Numbered from the stretch's first letter, positions 9,922 to 21,438 are shown. The stretch: 64,000 bases of DNA from Pseudomonadota bacterium (GCA_018241665.1 JAFEDK010000002.1:182144-246143); one strand, 5' to 3'. Numbers and translations are program-made. The notes: generated by a model from the sequence alone, not told the origin.

Positions 9922-11343
9922 ATGGCGAAGCAATTTGACGTGCTGGTCATCGGCGGTGGTCCCGGTGGCTACGTGGCAGCGATCCGCGCCGCACAACTCG
10001 GTTTCAACACGGCCTGCGCCGAATCGAATCCCTACGCCGACCCGAAGGGCGAGCCCCGCCTCGGTGGCACCTGCCTGAACGTCGGCTGCATTCCGTCCAA
10101 GGCGCTGCTGCACACCTCGCACCTGTTCGAGGAAGCCGGCCACGCCTTCGAGGAGCAGGGTATCTCCGTCGGCACGCCGAAGATCGACGTGGCCAAGATG
10201 ATCGGCCGCAAGTCCAAGATCGTCGAGCAGCTCACCGCCGGCATCAAGGGTCTGTTCAAGAAGAACAAGGTCACCTTCCTGGCCGGCCACGGCGCCTTCG
10301 TCGGCAAGACCGACGCCGGCTGGCAGGTCAAGGTCGGCGAGGAAGTCGTCGAAGCCAAGCAGGTCATCGTGGCAACCGGCTCCACCGCCCGCCACCTGCC
10401 CGGCATCCCGGTCGACAACAAGCTGGTCTGCGACAACATCGGCGCCCTCGACATCGACGCCGTGCCCAAGCGCCTCGGCCTCATCGGTTCCGGCGTGATC
10501 GGCCTGGAAATGGGCTCCGTGTGGAAGCGCCTCGGCGCCGAAGTCACCATCCTCGAAGCGATGGACAGCTTCCTCGGCGCTGCTGACCAGGACCTGGCCA
10601 AGGAAGCCCTCAAGCTGTTCACCAAGCAAGGCCTCGACATCAAGCTGTCCGTCAAGGTCGGTGCCGTCACCGTCGGCAAGAAGTCCGTCACCGTCGAGTA
10701 CGAAACCAAGGATGGCGCGCAGACGGCCGAGTTCGACCGCCTGATCGTCTCCGTCGGTCGCGTGCCGAACACCGCCGGCCTCAACGCCGAAGCGGTCGGC
10801 CTCAAGATCGACGAGCGCGGCTTCATCGACGTGGATGGCCACAACCGTACCAACCTGGACGGCGTGTGGGCGGTGGGCGACGTGGTGCGTGGCCCGATGC
10901 TGGCCCACAAGGCCATGGAAGAAGGTGTCGCGGTGGCCGAAACCATCGCCGGCCAGAAGGGCCACACCAACTTCGACACCATCCCGTGGGTCATCTACAC
11001 CTCGCCGGAAATCGCCTGGGTCGGCAAGACCGAACAGCAGCTCAAGGCCGAAGGCGCTGCCTACAAGGTCGGCAAGATCCCGTTCATGGCCAACGGCCGT
11101 GCGCTGGGTGCCGGCACCCCGGCCGGTTTCGTGAAGATGATCGCCGACGCCAACACCGACCGTATCCTCGGTGTGCACATCATCGGTTCCAACGCCTCCG
11201 AGCTGATCGGCGAGGCCGTGGTGACGATGGAGTTCGCCGGTGCGTCCGAAGACCTGGCGCGCATCTGCCACGCTCACCCGACCCTGTCGGAAGTGGTGCA
11301 CGAAGCCGCCCTGGCGGTGGACAAGCGTCCGCTGCACTTCTGA
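9922..11343 (+). CDS. lpdA: Dihydrolipoyl dehydrogenase (E3)
   Basis: 473-residue FAD-dependent disulfide oxidoreductase that re-oxidises the lipoyl arm and reduces NAD. It shows the N-terminal GGGPGG FAD motif (11-16), the redox disulfide Cys51/Cys56 in [13 protein letters not shown], a second nucleotide fold ([15 protein letters not shown]), the FAD-ribityl motif ([16 protein letters not shown]) and the dimer-interface catalytic His-Glu in CHAHPTLSE. Position after sucAB argues that it serves the 2-oxoglutarate complex. Confidence 0.97.
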   Translation: MAKQFDVLVIGGGPGGYVAAIRAAQLGFNTACAESNPYADPKGEPRLGGTCLNVGCIPSKALLHTSHLFEEAGHAFEEQGISVGTPKIDVAKMIGRKSKIVEQLTAGIKGLFKKNKVTFLAGHGAFVGKTDAGWQVKVGEEVVEAKQVIVATGSTARHLPGIPVDNKLVCDNIGALDIDAVPKRLGLIGSGVIGLEMGSVWKRLGAEVTILEAMDSFLGAADQDLAKEALKLFTKQGLDIKLSVKVGAVTVGKKSVTVEYETKDGAQTAEFDRLIVSVGRVPNTAGLNAEAVGLKIDERGFIDVDGHNRTNLDGVWAVGDVVRGPMLAHKAMEEGVAVAETIAGQKGHTNFDTIPWVIYTSPEIAWVGKTEQQLKAEGAAYKVGKIPFMANGRALGAGTPAGFVKMIADANTDRILGVHIIGSNASELIGEAVVTMEFAGASEDLARICHAHPTLSEVVHEAALAVDKRPLHF

Positions 11344-11395
11344 TGACGGCGGCCGGCGCTGTGTAGTCCTTTGTAGCCGGCTCCGCGCATCACCC

Positions 11396-11436
11396 GGGGG
11401 TGGTCAGGCAGTAAAATGCCTGACCACCCCCGTTTC
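11396..11436 (+). terminator. Strong intrinsic terminator after lpd
   Basis: A perfect 15-bp stem, GGGGGTGGTCAGGCA (11396-11410) with its complement at 11417-11431, closed by a GTAAAA loop and followed by GTTTCC. It closes the TCA block before zapE. The T-tract is short but the stem is very stable. Confidence 0.8.
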
Positions 11437-11483
11437 CATAAGTGGCGCGACCCTAGAGCGCCCAGACAACACCTGCCACGACG

Positions 11484-12602
11484 ATGCCCCATCGAATCCT
11501 CAAGGTTGCCGAGCACGGCATGCTCGAAGCCTACGACGCCACCCTCAAGGCCCGCGGCTTCAAGTCCGACCCCGCCCAGCGCGCAGCCGCCCAGCGCCTG
11601 CAAGGCCTGTACTCCGAGCTCATCGCCTTCAAGGCGGCCCGCAAGGGCACCCTCCGCAAGCTGCTGTCGCGGCCCAAGCAGCCGCGCAGTGTGTATTTCT
11701 GGGGCGGGGTGGGGCGCGGCAAGAGCTTCCTGATGGACTGCTTCTACGATTCGGTCCCGTACCAGCGCAAGCGCCGCGTGCACTTCCACGCCTTCATGCA
11801 GGAAGTGCAGAACGACCTGAAGAACCTCAACAACGAAGCTGACCCGCTGCAGAAGGTCGCCGACCGCATCGCGCGCCAGACCCGCCTGCTGTGCTTCGAC
11901 GAGTTCCACGTGTCCGACATCGCCGACGCGATGATCCTCGGCCGCCTGCTCGACGCGCTGTTCGCCCGCGGCACCATCTTCGTGATGACCTCCAACTACC
12001 CGCCGGACGGCCTATACCCCAACGGCCTGCAGCGCATCAACTTCCTGCCGACCATCGACATGATCAAGCGCCGTTTCGACGTGGTCGAGGTGGATCACGG
12101 CACCGATTACCGGCTGCGTACGCTGGAGCAGATGGACGCTTTCCTGGTGCCTGCGGACGAAGCTGCGGACAAGCACCTGGCGGCGGACTTCGAGAAGATC
12201 GCCTGCACCAAGGGCAAGCCCGGTGAGATCGAGGTGCTGGAGCGCAAGCTGAAGGTTCAGCGCATCGCGCCCGGCGTGATCTGGTTCGACTTCGACACCT
12301 TGTGCGGCGGCGCACGCTCGCAGAACGACTACCTGGAGATCGCCCGCGAGTACCACACGCTGATCCTCTCCCGCGTGCCGAAGATGAGCGCCGCGATGGC
12401 CTCCGAGGCGCGCCGCTTCACGTGGCTGATCGACGTGCTCTACGACCACCGGGTCAAGCTGCTGGTCAGCGCCGAATGCCAGGCCTACGACCTCTACGTG
12501 GAAGGCCGCCAGGCCAACGAGTTCCACCGCACGGTCAGCCGCCTGATCGAGATGCGCTCCCGCGACTACCTCGCCGAAGCCCACCGGACCTCCGCGGTCT
12601 GA
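11484..12602 (+). CDS. zapE: Cell division protein ZapE (AFG1-family ATPase)
   Basis: 372-residue AFG1-like ATPase; E. coli ZapE acts at the Z-ring late in division. It has Walker A GGVGRGKS (74-81), preceded by the family-specific VYFW, the HFHAFM segment, Walker B LLCFDEFHV (followed by SDIADAMIL), and a sensor-like MTSNYPPDGLYPNGLQR. The C-terminal part carries the FDTLCGG element. Length fits the family. It is followed 7 bp later by the secretin-domain gene on the same strand. Confidence 0.93.
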   Translation: MPHRILKVAEHGMLEAYDATLKARGFKSDPAQRAAAQRLQGLYSELIAFKAARKGTLRKLLSRPKQPRSVYFWGGVGRGKSFLMDCFYDSVPYQRKRRVHFHAFMQEVQNDLKNLNNEADPLQKVADRIARQTRLLCFDEFHVSDIADAMILGRLLDALFARGTIFVMTSNYPPDGLYPNGLQRINFLPTIDMIKRRFDVVEVDHGTDYRLRTLEQMDAFLVPADEAADKHLAADFEKIACTKGKPGEIEVLERKLKVQRIAPGVIWFDFDTLCGGARSQNDYLEIAREYHTLILSRVPKMSAAMASEARRFTWLIDVLYDHRVKLLVSAECQAYDLYVEGRQANEFHRTVSRLIEMRSRDYLAEAHRTSAV

Positions 12603-12609
12603 GCCCGGC

Positions 12610-13398
12610 ATGAAGCGCCGCCAGGCCTGCCTCGCCCTTGCCTTGCTGGCCGTGCTCGCCACGGCCCGGGCGGAGCCGCGCCTGGAGATCGTCACGCTGC
12701 GCCACCGGCCCGCCGAGCAGATCCTGCCGGCGCTGCGGCCGCTGGTGGAGGCTGGCGGGGCCTTGTCCAATATGGGCGACAAGCTGTTGCTGCGTGTGTC
12801 GCCGGCCAACCTGGCCGAACTGCGCGCCGCCATCGATGCGCTGGATACGCCGCTGCGCCGCCTCGTGGTGTCCGTGCGCCAGGATCAGGACGTGGCGGGG
12901 CAGGGCGGGGGCGCCGGCGTGGGCGCCCGCCTGTCGCCCGGCAACAGCCGCGTGATCGTCGAGGCCGGGGCCGGCAGCTCCCGCCGCAACGAGCAGCTCA
13001 GCCAGCAGGTCCAGGTGGTGGAGGGCGGACGCGCGCTGATCCGCGTCGGCCAGTCCCTGCCCATCGCGATGCGCGAGTGGCGCGCCGGCCCAGCCGGCTG
13101 GCAGGCCGTGGACAGCGTGCGCTTCCTGGACGTGGGCAGCGGCTTCATGGCCGCGCCGCAGCTGATCGGCGAGCAGGTCAGCATAGCCATCACGCCGGCC
13201 GTCGAGCAGATCCGCCCTGACGGCAGCATCGAATCCTCCCGCCTGTCCACCCAGGTCCGCGGCCGCCTCGGCGAATGGATCCCCCTCGGCGGCAGTCAAA
13301 CCGACAGCCGCCGCTCCGACTACGGCACCGGCGGCCTCCGCCAGGGCGACAATCAGAGCCGCGGCCAGGTCTGGCTGCGGGTCGATGCCCTCGACTGA
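12610..13398 (+). CDS. Exported protein with a secretin N (NolW-like) short domain
   Basis: 262 residues with a clear Sec signal peptide (MKRR then a hydrophobic stretch, cleavage likely after TARA, residue 21). Residues about 25-85 (LEIVTLRHRPAEQILPALRP... ending AAIDALDTPLRRLVVSV) match the NolW/N-domain pattern found in type II and III secretin subunits. There is no secretin beta-barrel domain, so it is not a full secretin. The rest contains a Gly-rich loop and an S-Q-V-V-EGGRALIRVG-like repeat reminiscent of secretin N modules. Function unknown; probably periplasmic. Confidence 0.7.
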   Translation: MKRRQACLALALLAVLATARAEPRLEIVTLRHRPAEQILPALRPLVEAGGALSNMGDKLLLRVSPANLAELRAAIDALDTPLRRLVVSVRQDQDVAGQGGGAGVGARLSPGNSRVIVEAGAGSSRRNEQLSQQVQVVEGGRALIRVGQSLPIAMREWRAGPAGWQAVDSVRFLDVGSGFMAAPQLIGEQVSIAITPAVEQIRPDGSIESSRLSTQVRGRLGEWIPLGGSQTDSRRSDYGTGGLRQGDNQSRGQVWLRVDALD

Positions 13399-13421
13399 GC
13401 CACCCCTTGCTTTTCAGTACC

Positions 13422-15377
<1,956 letters not shown>

Positions 15378-15382
15378 TCGGT

Positions 15383-15446
15383 GTGGGGGCGAATTCATTC
15401 GCCCGCGGACTTTATTCAACCGATAGAGGGCGAATGAATTCGCCCC
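15383..15446. repeat. REPIN-like doublet 1 (GGGCGAATGAATTCGCCC family)
   Basis: Two inverted copies of the palindromic unit: left arm 15383-15404 (GTGGGGGCGAATTCATTCGC...) and right arm 15428-15446, with a 23-bp AT-richer spacer. Located between the helicase gene and mobB. Confidence 0.85.
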
Positions 15447-15525
15447 AACAGGGGGTAGGTCAAGGATTTTGGCGGCACGCCCTTGCTACAATCCCGCGCC
15501 TGTCAATCCGTTGGTGGCGCGGGTC

Positions 15526-16020
15526 ATGAAGGTATTCGGGTTTGCCGGCTGGTCCGGTTCGGGCAAGACCACGCTGATCGAGAAGATCATTCCGGAGATC
15601 ACCGCCCGGGGTTTCCGGGTGTCGGTGATCAAGCATGCGCATCATGGTTTCGACATCGACAAGCCGGGCAAGGACTCCTGGCGCCACCGGGAGGCGGGGG
15701 CGAGCGAGATCCTGCTGGTGTCGGACGAGCGCTGGGTGCTGATGCACGAATTGCGCGGCGAGACGGAACCCGATCTGGGCGCCCAACTCCAACGCCTGTC
15801 GCCCTGCGACATCGTGCTGGTGGAAGGCTTCAAGGCGGTGCCGATACCCAAGATCGAGGTGTATCGCCCGGCCCACGGCCGTCCGCTGCAGTATCCCGAC
15901 AATCCGTCCGTCGTCGCGATCGCCACCGACGCGGCACTCGATGCCCCCATGACCTGTCTGAATCTCAACGATGCGGCCGCCGTGGCCGATTTCATCCTCC
16001 ACCATCAGGGGCTCCTATGA
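15526..16020 (+). CDS. mobB: Molybdopterin-guanine dinucleotide biosynthesis adaptor MobB
   Basis: 164-residue P-loop GTP-binding protein that assists MobA in adding GMP to molybdopterin. It has Walker A GWSGSGKTTL at residues 7-16, the family segment VIKHAHHGFDIDKPGKDSWRHREAG and the VEGFK motif with IPKIEV. The ATG at 15526 places the P-loop at the usual N-terminal position; longer in-frame starts add unrelated residues. Its stop overlaps the moeA start (ATGA). Confidence 0.93.
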   Translation: MKVFGFAGWSGSGKTTLIEKIIPEITARGFRVSVIKHAHHGFDIDKPGKDSWRHREAGASEILLVSDERWVLMHELRGETEPDLGAQLQRLSPCDIVLVEGFKAVPIPKIEVYRPAHGRPLQYPDNPSVVAIATDAALDAPMTCLNLNDAAAVADFILHHQGLL

Positions 16021-17240
16021 ATACTTCCCTGCGTCCTTTCGAAGAGGTGCGCGACGCGCTCTTGGCGGCCGCCCAGCCGGTGACGGCCGTCGATACGGTA
16101 CCCACGTCGGTAGCCCTCGGCCGCGTGCTGGCCGCCGACCAGGTGTCCGGCCTCAACGTGCCGCCCCTCGACAATTCCCACATGGACGGCTACGCGGTGA
16201 ACACCGCCGATCTGCCAGCCGCCGGCACGCGCCTCGTCATCGGCCAGCGCATCCCGGCCGGCAGCGTCGGCCACACGCTGGCCCGCGGCACCGCGGCGCG
16301 CATCTTCACCGGCGCGCCGATTCCGGCTGGTGCCGATGCTGTGGTGATGCAGGAGCTGTGCGAAACGGACGGCGACGGAGTGGTCATCAACCATCTGCCC
16401 AAGCCCGGCGAGTGGGTGCGCCGTGCCGGCGAGGACATCGCAGAGGGCAGCACCGTGCTGTCCGCCGGTGTGCGCCTCAATCCGCAGATGCTGGGCCTCG
16501 CCGCATCGGTGGGCTGCGCGACGCTGCCGGTGCTGCGGCGCCTGCGGGTGGCGCTGTTCTCCACCGGCGACGAGCTGGTGATGCCCGGCGAGCCGTTGCC
16601 GCCCGGCGCCATCTACAACTCCAACCGCTACGTGCTGCGCGGCCTGCTGGAAGCCCTCGGCTGCGAGGTCAGCGACCTGGGCATCGTGCCGGACAAGCTC
16701 GATGCGACCCGCGCGGCGCTGCGCGAGGCGGCCGGCCGGCATGACCTGATCGTCACCAGCGGCGGCGTGTCGATGGGTGAGGAAGACCACATCAAGCCGG
16801 CGGTGACGGGGGAAGGGCGGCTGGATTCCTGGCTGATCGCGATGAAGCCCGGCAAGCCGGTGGCCTACGGCCATGTGAACGATCCGGCCGGCGGCGCCGG
16901 CGCGGCCTTCATCGGCCTGCCGGGCAACCCGGTGTCGAGCTTCGTCACCTTCATCCTGCTGGTGCGGCCCTTCGTGCTGCGCGCCCAGGGCGTCAAGGAC
17001 TGCCTGCCCAAGGCGATCCCGCTGGAGGCGGCCTTCGACTGGCCCAAACCCGACCGCCGTCGGGAATTCCTGCGCGCGCGCCTGGGCGCCGACGGCCGCG
17101 TCGAGCTGTATCCCAACCAGGGGCCCGGCGTGCTCACGTCCACCGTGTGGGCCGACGGCCTCGTGGACAATCCTTCCGGGCAGGTCATCAAGGCCGGCGA
17201 CCGGGTGCGTTTCATTCCTTATTCCGAACTACTGTCATGA
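16017..17240 (+). CDS. moeA: Molybdopterin molybdenumtransferase MoeA
   Basis: 407-residue enzyme that inserts molybdenum into adenylated molybdopterin. Visible motifs are PPLDNSHMDGYAV near residue 50, IFTGAPIPAGADAVVMQE, FSTGDELV, GAIYNSNRY, the TSGGVSMGEEDHIKP substrate site, and LPGNPVSSFVTF. Start and stop codons overlap those of mobB and moaD by four bases each, so the four genes form one translationally coupled operon. Confidence 0.96.
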   Translation: MNTSLRPFEEVRDALLAAAQPVTAVDTVPTSVALGRVLAADQVSGLNVPPLDNSHMDGYAVNTADLPAAGTRLVIGQRIPAGSVGHTLARGTAARIFTGAPIPAGADAVVMQELCETDGDGVVINHLPKPGEWVRRAGEDIAEGSTVLSAGVRLNPQMLGLAASVGCATLPVLRRLRVALFSTGDELVMPGEPLPPGAIYNSNRYVLRGLLEALGCEVSDLGIVPDKLDATRAALREAAGRHDLIVTSGGVSMGEEDHIKPAVTGEGRLDSWLIAMKPGKPVAYGHVNDPAGGAGAAFIGLPGNPVSSFVTFILLVRPFVLRAQGVKDCLPKAIPLEAAFDWPKPDRRREFLRARLGADGRVELYPNQGPGVLTSTVWADGLVDNPSGQVIKAGDRVRFIPYSELLS

Positions 17241-17491
17241 GTGTCAAGGTTCTGTATTTCGCCAATCTGCGGGAGACCCTCGGTTACTCCCACGAAACCC
17301 TCACGCTGCCCGCCGGCATTGCTACGCTGGGCGACCTGCGCGCCCACCTGGCCCGCCGCGGCGGGGTGTGGGAGGCCCTCGGGGAAGGCCGCAACGTGCG
17401 TGCGGCGATCAACCAGGAAATGGTCGGAGCCGACGTGGCGGTGGCGGACCGGGACGAGATCGCCTTTTTCCCGCCGGTCACCGGAGGCTGA
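17237..17491 (+). CDS. moaD: Molybdopterin synthase sulfur-carrier subunit
   Basis: 84-residue ubiquitin-like protein ending in the Gly-Gly tail (PPVTGG) that is thiocarboxylated and donates sulfur to precursor Z. It begins SVKVLYFANLRE, the typical MoaD start. ATG at 17237 overlaps the moeA stop; moaE begins one base after its stop codon. Confidence 0.95.
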   Translation: MSVKVLYFANLRETLGYSHETLTLPAGIATLGDLRAHLARRGGVWEALGEGRNVRAAINQEMVGADVAVADRDEIAFFPPVTGG

Positions 17492-17492
17492 C

Positions 17493-17975
17493 ATGAGTGA
17501 AATCCAGCGGCAGTTCGATTCCGTGGCGGTCCAGGAGGCCGACTTCGACGTCGGCGCGGAGATCGCGGCGCTGTCCGCCGGCCGTGCCGACGTGGGCGCG
17601 GTGGCCAGCTTCGTCGGCCTGGTGCGGGCCGACAAGCTGAGCGGGGAAGGCAGCGAGGTGTCGGCGATGACCCTCGAACACTATCCCGGCATGACCGAGA
17701 AGTCCCTCGAAGCCATCGTCACGGAAGCCTACGGCCGCTGGAGCCTGCTCGGCACGCGGGTGATCCACCGCTTTGGGCGGCTGGTGCCCGGTGATCGCAT
17801 CGTCTTCGTCGGCGTGGCGTCCTCCCACCGGGGCGATGCGTTCGCGGCCTGCGAGTTCATCATGGACTACCTGAAAACCCGCGCCCCGTTCTGGAAGAAG
17901 GAAGACACGCCGGAGGGCGGGCGCTGGGTGGATGCCCGCGAGGCGGACGACGACGCGGCGTCCCGCTGGGACTGA
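17493..17975 (+). CDS. moaE: Molybdopterin synthase catalytic subunit
   Basis: 160-residue large subunit of molybdopterin synthase. It shows GAVASFVGLVR, the LEHYPGMTEKSL segment, IHRFGRLVPGD, and the SSHRGDAFAACEFIMDYLKTRAPFWKKE stretch with the catalytic lysines. Length is normal. It is the last gene of the mobB-moeA-moaD-moaE operon and is followed by two hairpins. Confidence 0.95.
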   Translation: MSEIQRQFDSVAVQEADFDVGAEIAALSAGRADVGAVASFVGLVRADKLSGEGSEVSAMTLEHYPGMTEKSLEAIVTEAYGRWSLLGTRVIHRFGRLVPGDRIVFVGVASSHRGDAFAACEFIMDYLKTRAPFWKKEDTPEGGRWVDAREADDDAASRWD

Positions 17976-17990
17976 TTGCGCTTGCGTTGC

Positions 17991-18010
17991 GGGCAGCAGC
18001 CCTGCTGCCC
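17991..18010 (+). terminator. GC-rich hairpin after moaE
   Basis: GGGCAGCAG/CTGCTGCCC is a near-perfect palindrome 15 bp after the moaE stop. It lacks a T-tract, so it is more likely a pause or 3'-end stabilising structure than a terminator by itself. Confidence 0.4.
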
Positions 18011-18027
18011 GGATGTCGTCATTTCAA

Positions 18028-18058
18028 CAGGCCGCTGCCGTCCGCAGCGGCCTGTTTG
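18028..18058 (+). terminator. Probable terminator of the molybdenum cofactor operon
   Basis: CAGGCCGCTGC (18028-18038) pairs perfectly with GCAGCGGCCTG (18044-18054), 5-nt loop, followed by TTTGCATT. The stem is strong and the T-tract short. Confidence 0.65.
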
Positions 18059-18074
18059 CATTGCAGGGGCGGAA

Positions 18075-18204
18075 ATGAGGCTGGCGCGATTGCTGCTATG
18101 AAAGCGGATGGCACGTAGCCGCGTGCCAAACAAACCGTTCCGTTCCTGATCGAAGCCTCCAGCGAGGGGCCAGCCTCATGCCTCCCCAATTCAAATCCGC
18201 TTTC
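18075..18204 (+). other. Leader region of the RND operon with crossing inverted repeats
   Basis: Three perfect complementarities occur in this 130-bp stretch just before the RND permease gene. ATGAGGCTGGC (18075-18085) matches 18169-18179; GAAAGCGGAT (18100-18109) matches 18195-18204; and TGGCACG (18109-18115) matches 18122-18128 as a local hairpin. The first two cross each other, so they form either a pseudoknot or two alternative folds. It could be a regulatory leader, a small RNA or paired protein-binding sites; no known family is recognised. Confidence 0.5.
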
Positions 18205-18242
18205 CTGCCGTCAGCCGGACGCTGATACGGACGAGCCAGACC

Positions 18243-21200
18243 ATGTGGATCGTCAATATCGCGCTGCGCCGCCCCTACACCTTCATCGTGATGGCCTTGC
18301 TGATCTTCCTGGCCACGCCACTGGCGCTGCTGCGCATCGCCACGGACGTGCTGCCGGAGATCAACATCCCGGTCATCAGCATCATCTGGAGCTACAACGG
18401 CCTGTCGCCGCAGGAGATGGCGCAGCGCATCACCACGCCGAACGAGCGCTTGCTGGGCACCACGGTGAGTGACATCGAGCATCTGGAATCCCAGTCCTAC
18501 AACGGGATGTCGATCATCAAGGTGTTCCTCCAGCCCCATGGCAGCGTGGAAACCGCGCTGGCCCAGATCGCCTCGACCGAGGGCGGCGCGCTGCGCCTGC
18601 TGCCGCCCGGCCTCAATCCGCCGCTGGTGATCAAATACACCGCCTCGGCGATCCCGGTGGTGCAACTCGGGGTGTCGAGCAAGACGCTGCCGGAGCAGGT
18701 GCTCTTCGATACCACCTTCAACAGCCTGCGCCCCAAGCTGGTCTCCATCCCCGGGGTGGCGATGCCCTTCCCGTATGGTGGCAAGAGCCGGGTGGTGTCG
18801 GTGGACATCGACACCAATGCGCTGCAGGCAAAGGGTCTGGTGCCCCTCGACGTGGTCAACGCGATCAACGCCCAAAACCTGATCCTGCCCGGTGGCACCG
18901 CCAAGCTCGGCGCCACCGAGTTCAACGTCAAGGTGAACGGCGCATCCCGCACCGTCGAGGAGTTGAACGACCTGCCGGTGCGCATCGGCAATGGCCAGGC
19001 GGTTTACGTGCGCGACGTGGCGGTGGTGCGCGACGGCTTCTCGCCGCAGACCAATATCGTGCGGCAGGACGGCAGCCGTGGTGTGCTGCAGTCGGTGCTG
19101 AAGAGCGGTGGTGCATCCACGCTGCAGATCATCGACTCCCTCCGCACGGCCCTGGCCGACGCCCTGCCGAGCCTGCCGGAGGACATCACCGTTACGCCGC
19201 TGTTCGACCAGTCGGTGTTCGTCAAGGCGGCGATCTCCGGCGTGGTGCATGAAGGCCTCATCGCCGCCTGCCTGACCGCCGCGATGATCCTGCTGTTCCT
19301 CGGTAACTGGCGCACCACCTGCATCATCGCCATCTCCATTCCGCTGTCGGTGCTGTCGTCCATCCTGGTGCTGTACGCCCTCGGCGAGACGATCAACATC
19401 ATGACCCTCGGGGGGCTGGCGCTGGCGGTCGGCATCCTGGTGGACGACGCGACGGTGACCATCGAGAACATCGAGCGCTACCTGCACCTGGGCCACGACC
19501 TGGAGACGGCGATCCGCGAAGGCGCCGGGGAGATCGCCGTGCCGGCGCTGGTGTCCACACTGTGCATCTGCATCGTCTTCGTGCCGATGTTCTTCCTAAC
19601 CGGTGTGGCGCGCTTCCTGTTCGTGCCGCTGGCCGAGGCGGTGATCTTCGCGATGATCGCTTCCTACATCCTGTCCCGCACGCTAGTGCCGACGCTGGCG
19701 CTGCTGTTCATGAAGAACCAGCGCCACGGTGCCGACCGGGAAACGGGCGGGGACAGCCTGCTGCAGCGCCTGTACCGGCGCTTCGATGCCGGCTTCGAGC
19801 GCCTGCGCGGCAGTTACATCGTGCTGCTCAGTGCGCTGCTGCCGCGCCGCCGCGGCTTCATCGCGATCTTCCTGGGGGCTTGCATGCTGTCGTCCGGGCT
19901 GTATTTCTTCCTCGGCCGCGATTTCTTCCCGGCGGTGGACGCCGGCGTCATCCGTCTGCACTTCCGCACGCCCACCGGCACCCGCATTGAGGAGACGGCG
20001 CGTATCGCCGACCGCATCGACGCGGTGATCCGGGAGCAGATCCCGGCGGCAGAGCTGGAAACCATCGTGGACAACCTGGGCCTGCCCTACAGCGGCATCA
20101 ACCTGTCTTACAGCAACGCTGGCACCATCGGTACGCTGGACGGGGAAATCCTGGTGGCACTGAAGGCGGGGCACGGACCGTCGGCGGTCTATGTGGACCG
20201 CCTGCGCGAGGAACTGCCGCGCCGCTTTCCGGGCGTCGAGTTCTTCTTCCAGCCCGCCGAAGTGGTGACCCAGATCCTCAATTTCGGCCTGCCCGCGGCG
20301 ATCGACGTGCAGGTGGCCGGCAACAAGCTGCAGGACAACTACCGTTTCGCCGCCCTGGTGGAGAACGCGGTGCGGCAGGTGCCCGGCGCGGTGGACGTGC
20401 ATATCCACCAGCGCCTCGACCAGCCGGCCCTGCAACTGTCGATGGACCGCAGCCGCCTGCAGCAACTGGGCCTGAGCCCGGCCAACGTGGCGCAGAACAT
20501 CCTGATCCCCTTGTCCGGCAGTTCCCAGACTGCGCCGAGTTTCTGGCTCAATCCGAAGAACGGCGTGGCCTACAACATCTCGGTGCAGACGCCCCAGTAC
20601 AAGGTCGACTCCATCGATTCGATGCTGCAGATCCCGGTGGCCGGCACCGGCGGGGCACCCAACCAGCTGCTCAACAATCTGGTCCAGGTGTCGTCCGCAA
20701 GGGAGCCCGCCATCATCTCGAATTACAACATCGAGCCGGTGATTGACCTCTACGTGAGCGTGAGCGGGCGCGACCTGGGTTCGGTGGTGGCCGACGTGGA
20801 GCGCATCGTGGAGGAACTCCGGCCGCAGCTGCCGAAGGGCAGCAAGGTCACCCTGCGCGGCCAGGCACGCACGATGGACTCGTCCTTCATCGGTTTGGGT
20901 GTCGGGGTGGTGATGGCCATCGTGCTGGTCTACCTGCTGATCGTCGTCAATTTCCAGTCGTGGGTGGACGCCTTCATCATCATCACGGCGCTGCCGGCGG
21001 CCCTGGCCGGCATCGCGTGGATGCTGTTCCTCACCGGCACCACCCTCAGCGTGCCGGCGCTCACCGGGGCGATCATGACGATCGGGGTGGCCACCGCCAA
21101 CAGCATCCTGATGGTGTCCTTCGCCCGCGAACGCCTCGCCGCCGGCGAGCCGCCCCTGTCGGCCGCGCTGGAAGCCGGGGCCACGCGGCTGCGCCCGGTG

Positions 21201-21437
21201 CTGATGACCGCGCTGGCGATGATCATGGGCATGCTGCCGATGGCCATCGGCCTCGGGGAGGGCGGAGAGCAGAACGCGCCCCTCGGCCGCGCGGCCATCG
21301 GCGGCCTGCTGTTCGCCACGTTGTCCACGCTGGTCTTCGTGCCGTTGGTGTTTGCCGCGGTACATCAAACTCTCGCCCGCCGGGCCGCGGCCCGGCCGCA
21401 ACAGCCCCAGGGCAGCCTTGCCGAAGGACATTCCTGA
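18243..21437 (+). CDS. RND-superfamily efflux pump permease
   Basis: 1064-residue inner-membrane proton antiporter of the HAE-like group, with 12 predicted membrane helices and two large periplasmic loops. The N-terminus WIVNIALRRPYTF and the TM4 motif AVGILVDDATV (Asp401-Asp402, equivalent to Asp407/408 of AcrB) are clear. In TM10 the segment aligned with AcrB GLSAKNAIL reads GVATANSIL, so the relay lysine is absent. It is followed by the adaptor gene after 1 bp, the reverse of the usual adaptor-permease order, and no outer-membrane channel gene is nearby. Substrate unknown. Confidence 0.93.
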   Translation: MWIVNIALRRPYTFIVMALLIFLATPLALLRIATDVLPEINIPVISIIWSYNGLSPQEMAQRITTPNERLLGTTVSDIEHLESQSYNGMSIIKVFLQPHGSVETALAQIASTEGGALRLLPPGLNPPLVIKYTASAIPVVQLGVSSKTLPEQVLFDTTFNSLRPKLVSIPGVAMPFPYGGKSRVVSVDIDTNALQAKGLVPLDVVNAINAQNLILPGGTAKLGATEFNVKVNGASRTVEELNDLPVRIGNGQAVYVRDVAVVRDGFSPQTNIVRQDGSRGVLQSVLKSGGASTLQIIDSLRTALADALPSLPEDITVTPLFDQSVFVKAAISGVVHEGLIAACLTAAMILLFLGNWRTTCIIAISIPLSVLSSILVLYALGETINIMTLGGLALAVGILVDDATVTIENIERYLHLGHDLETAIREGAGEIAVPALVSTLCICIVFVPMFFLTGVARFLFVPLAEAVIFAMIASYILSRTLVPTLALLFMKNQRHGADRETGGDSLLQRLYRRFDAGFERLRGSYIVLLSALLPRRRGFIAIFLGACMLSSGLYFFLGRDFFPAVDAGVIRLHFRTPTGTRIEETARIADRIDAVIREQIPAAELETIVDNLGLPYSGINLSYSNAGTIGTLDGEILVALKAGHGPSAVYVDRLREELPRRFPGVEFFFQPAEVVTQILNFGLPAAIDVQVAGNKLQDNYRFAALVENAVRQVPGAVDVHIHQRLDQPALQLSMDRSRLQQLGLSPANVAQNILIPLSGSSQTAPSFWLNPKNGVAYNISVQTPQYKVDSIDSMLQIPVAGTGGAPNQLLNNLVQVSSAREPAIISNYNIEPVIDLYVSVSGRDLGSVVADVERIVEELRPQLPKGSKVTLRGQARTMDSSFIGLGVGVVMAIVLVYLLIVVNFQSWVDAFIIITALPAALAGIAWMLFLTGTTLSVPALTGAIMTIGVATANSILMVSFARERLAAGEPPLSAALEAGATRLRPVLMTALAMIMGMLPMAIGLGEGGEQNAPLGRAAIGGLLFATLSTLVFVPLVFAAVHQTLARRAAARPQQPQGSLAEGHS

Positions 21438-21438
21438 C

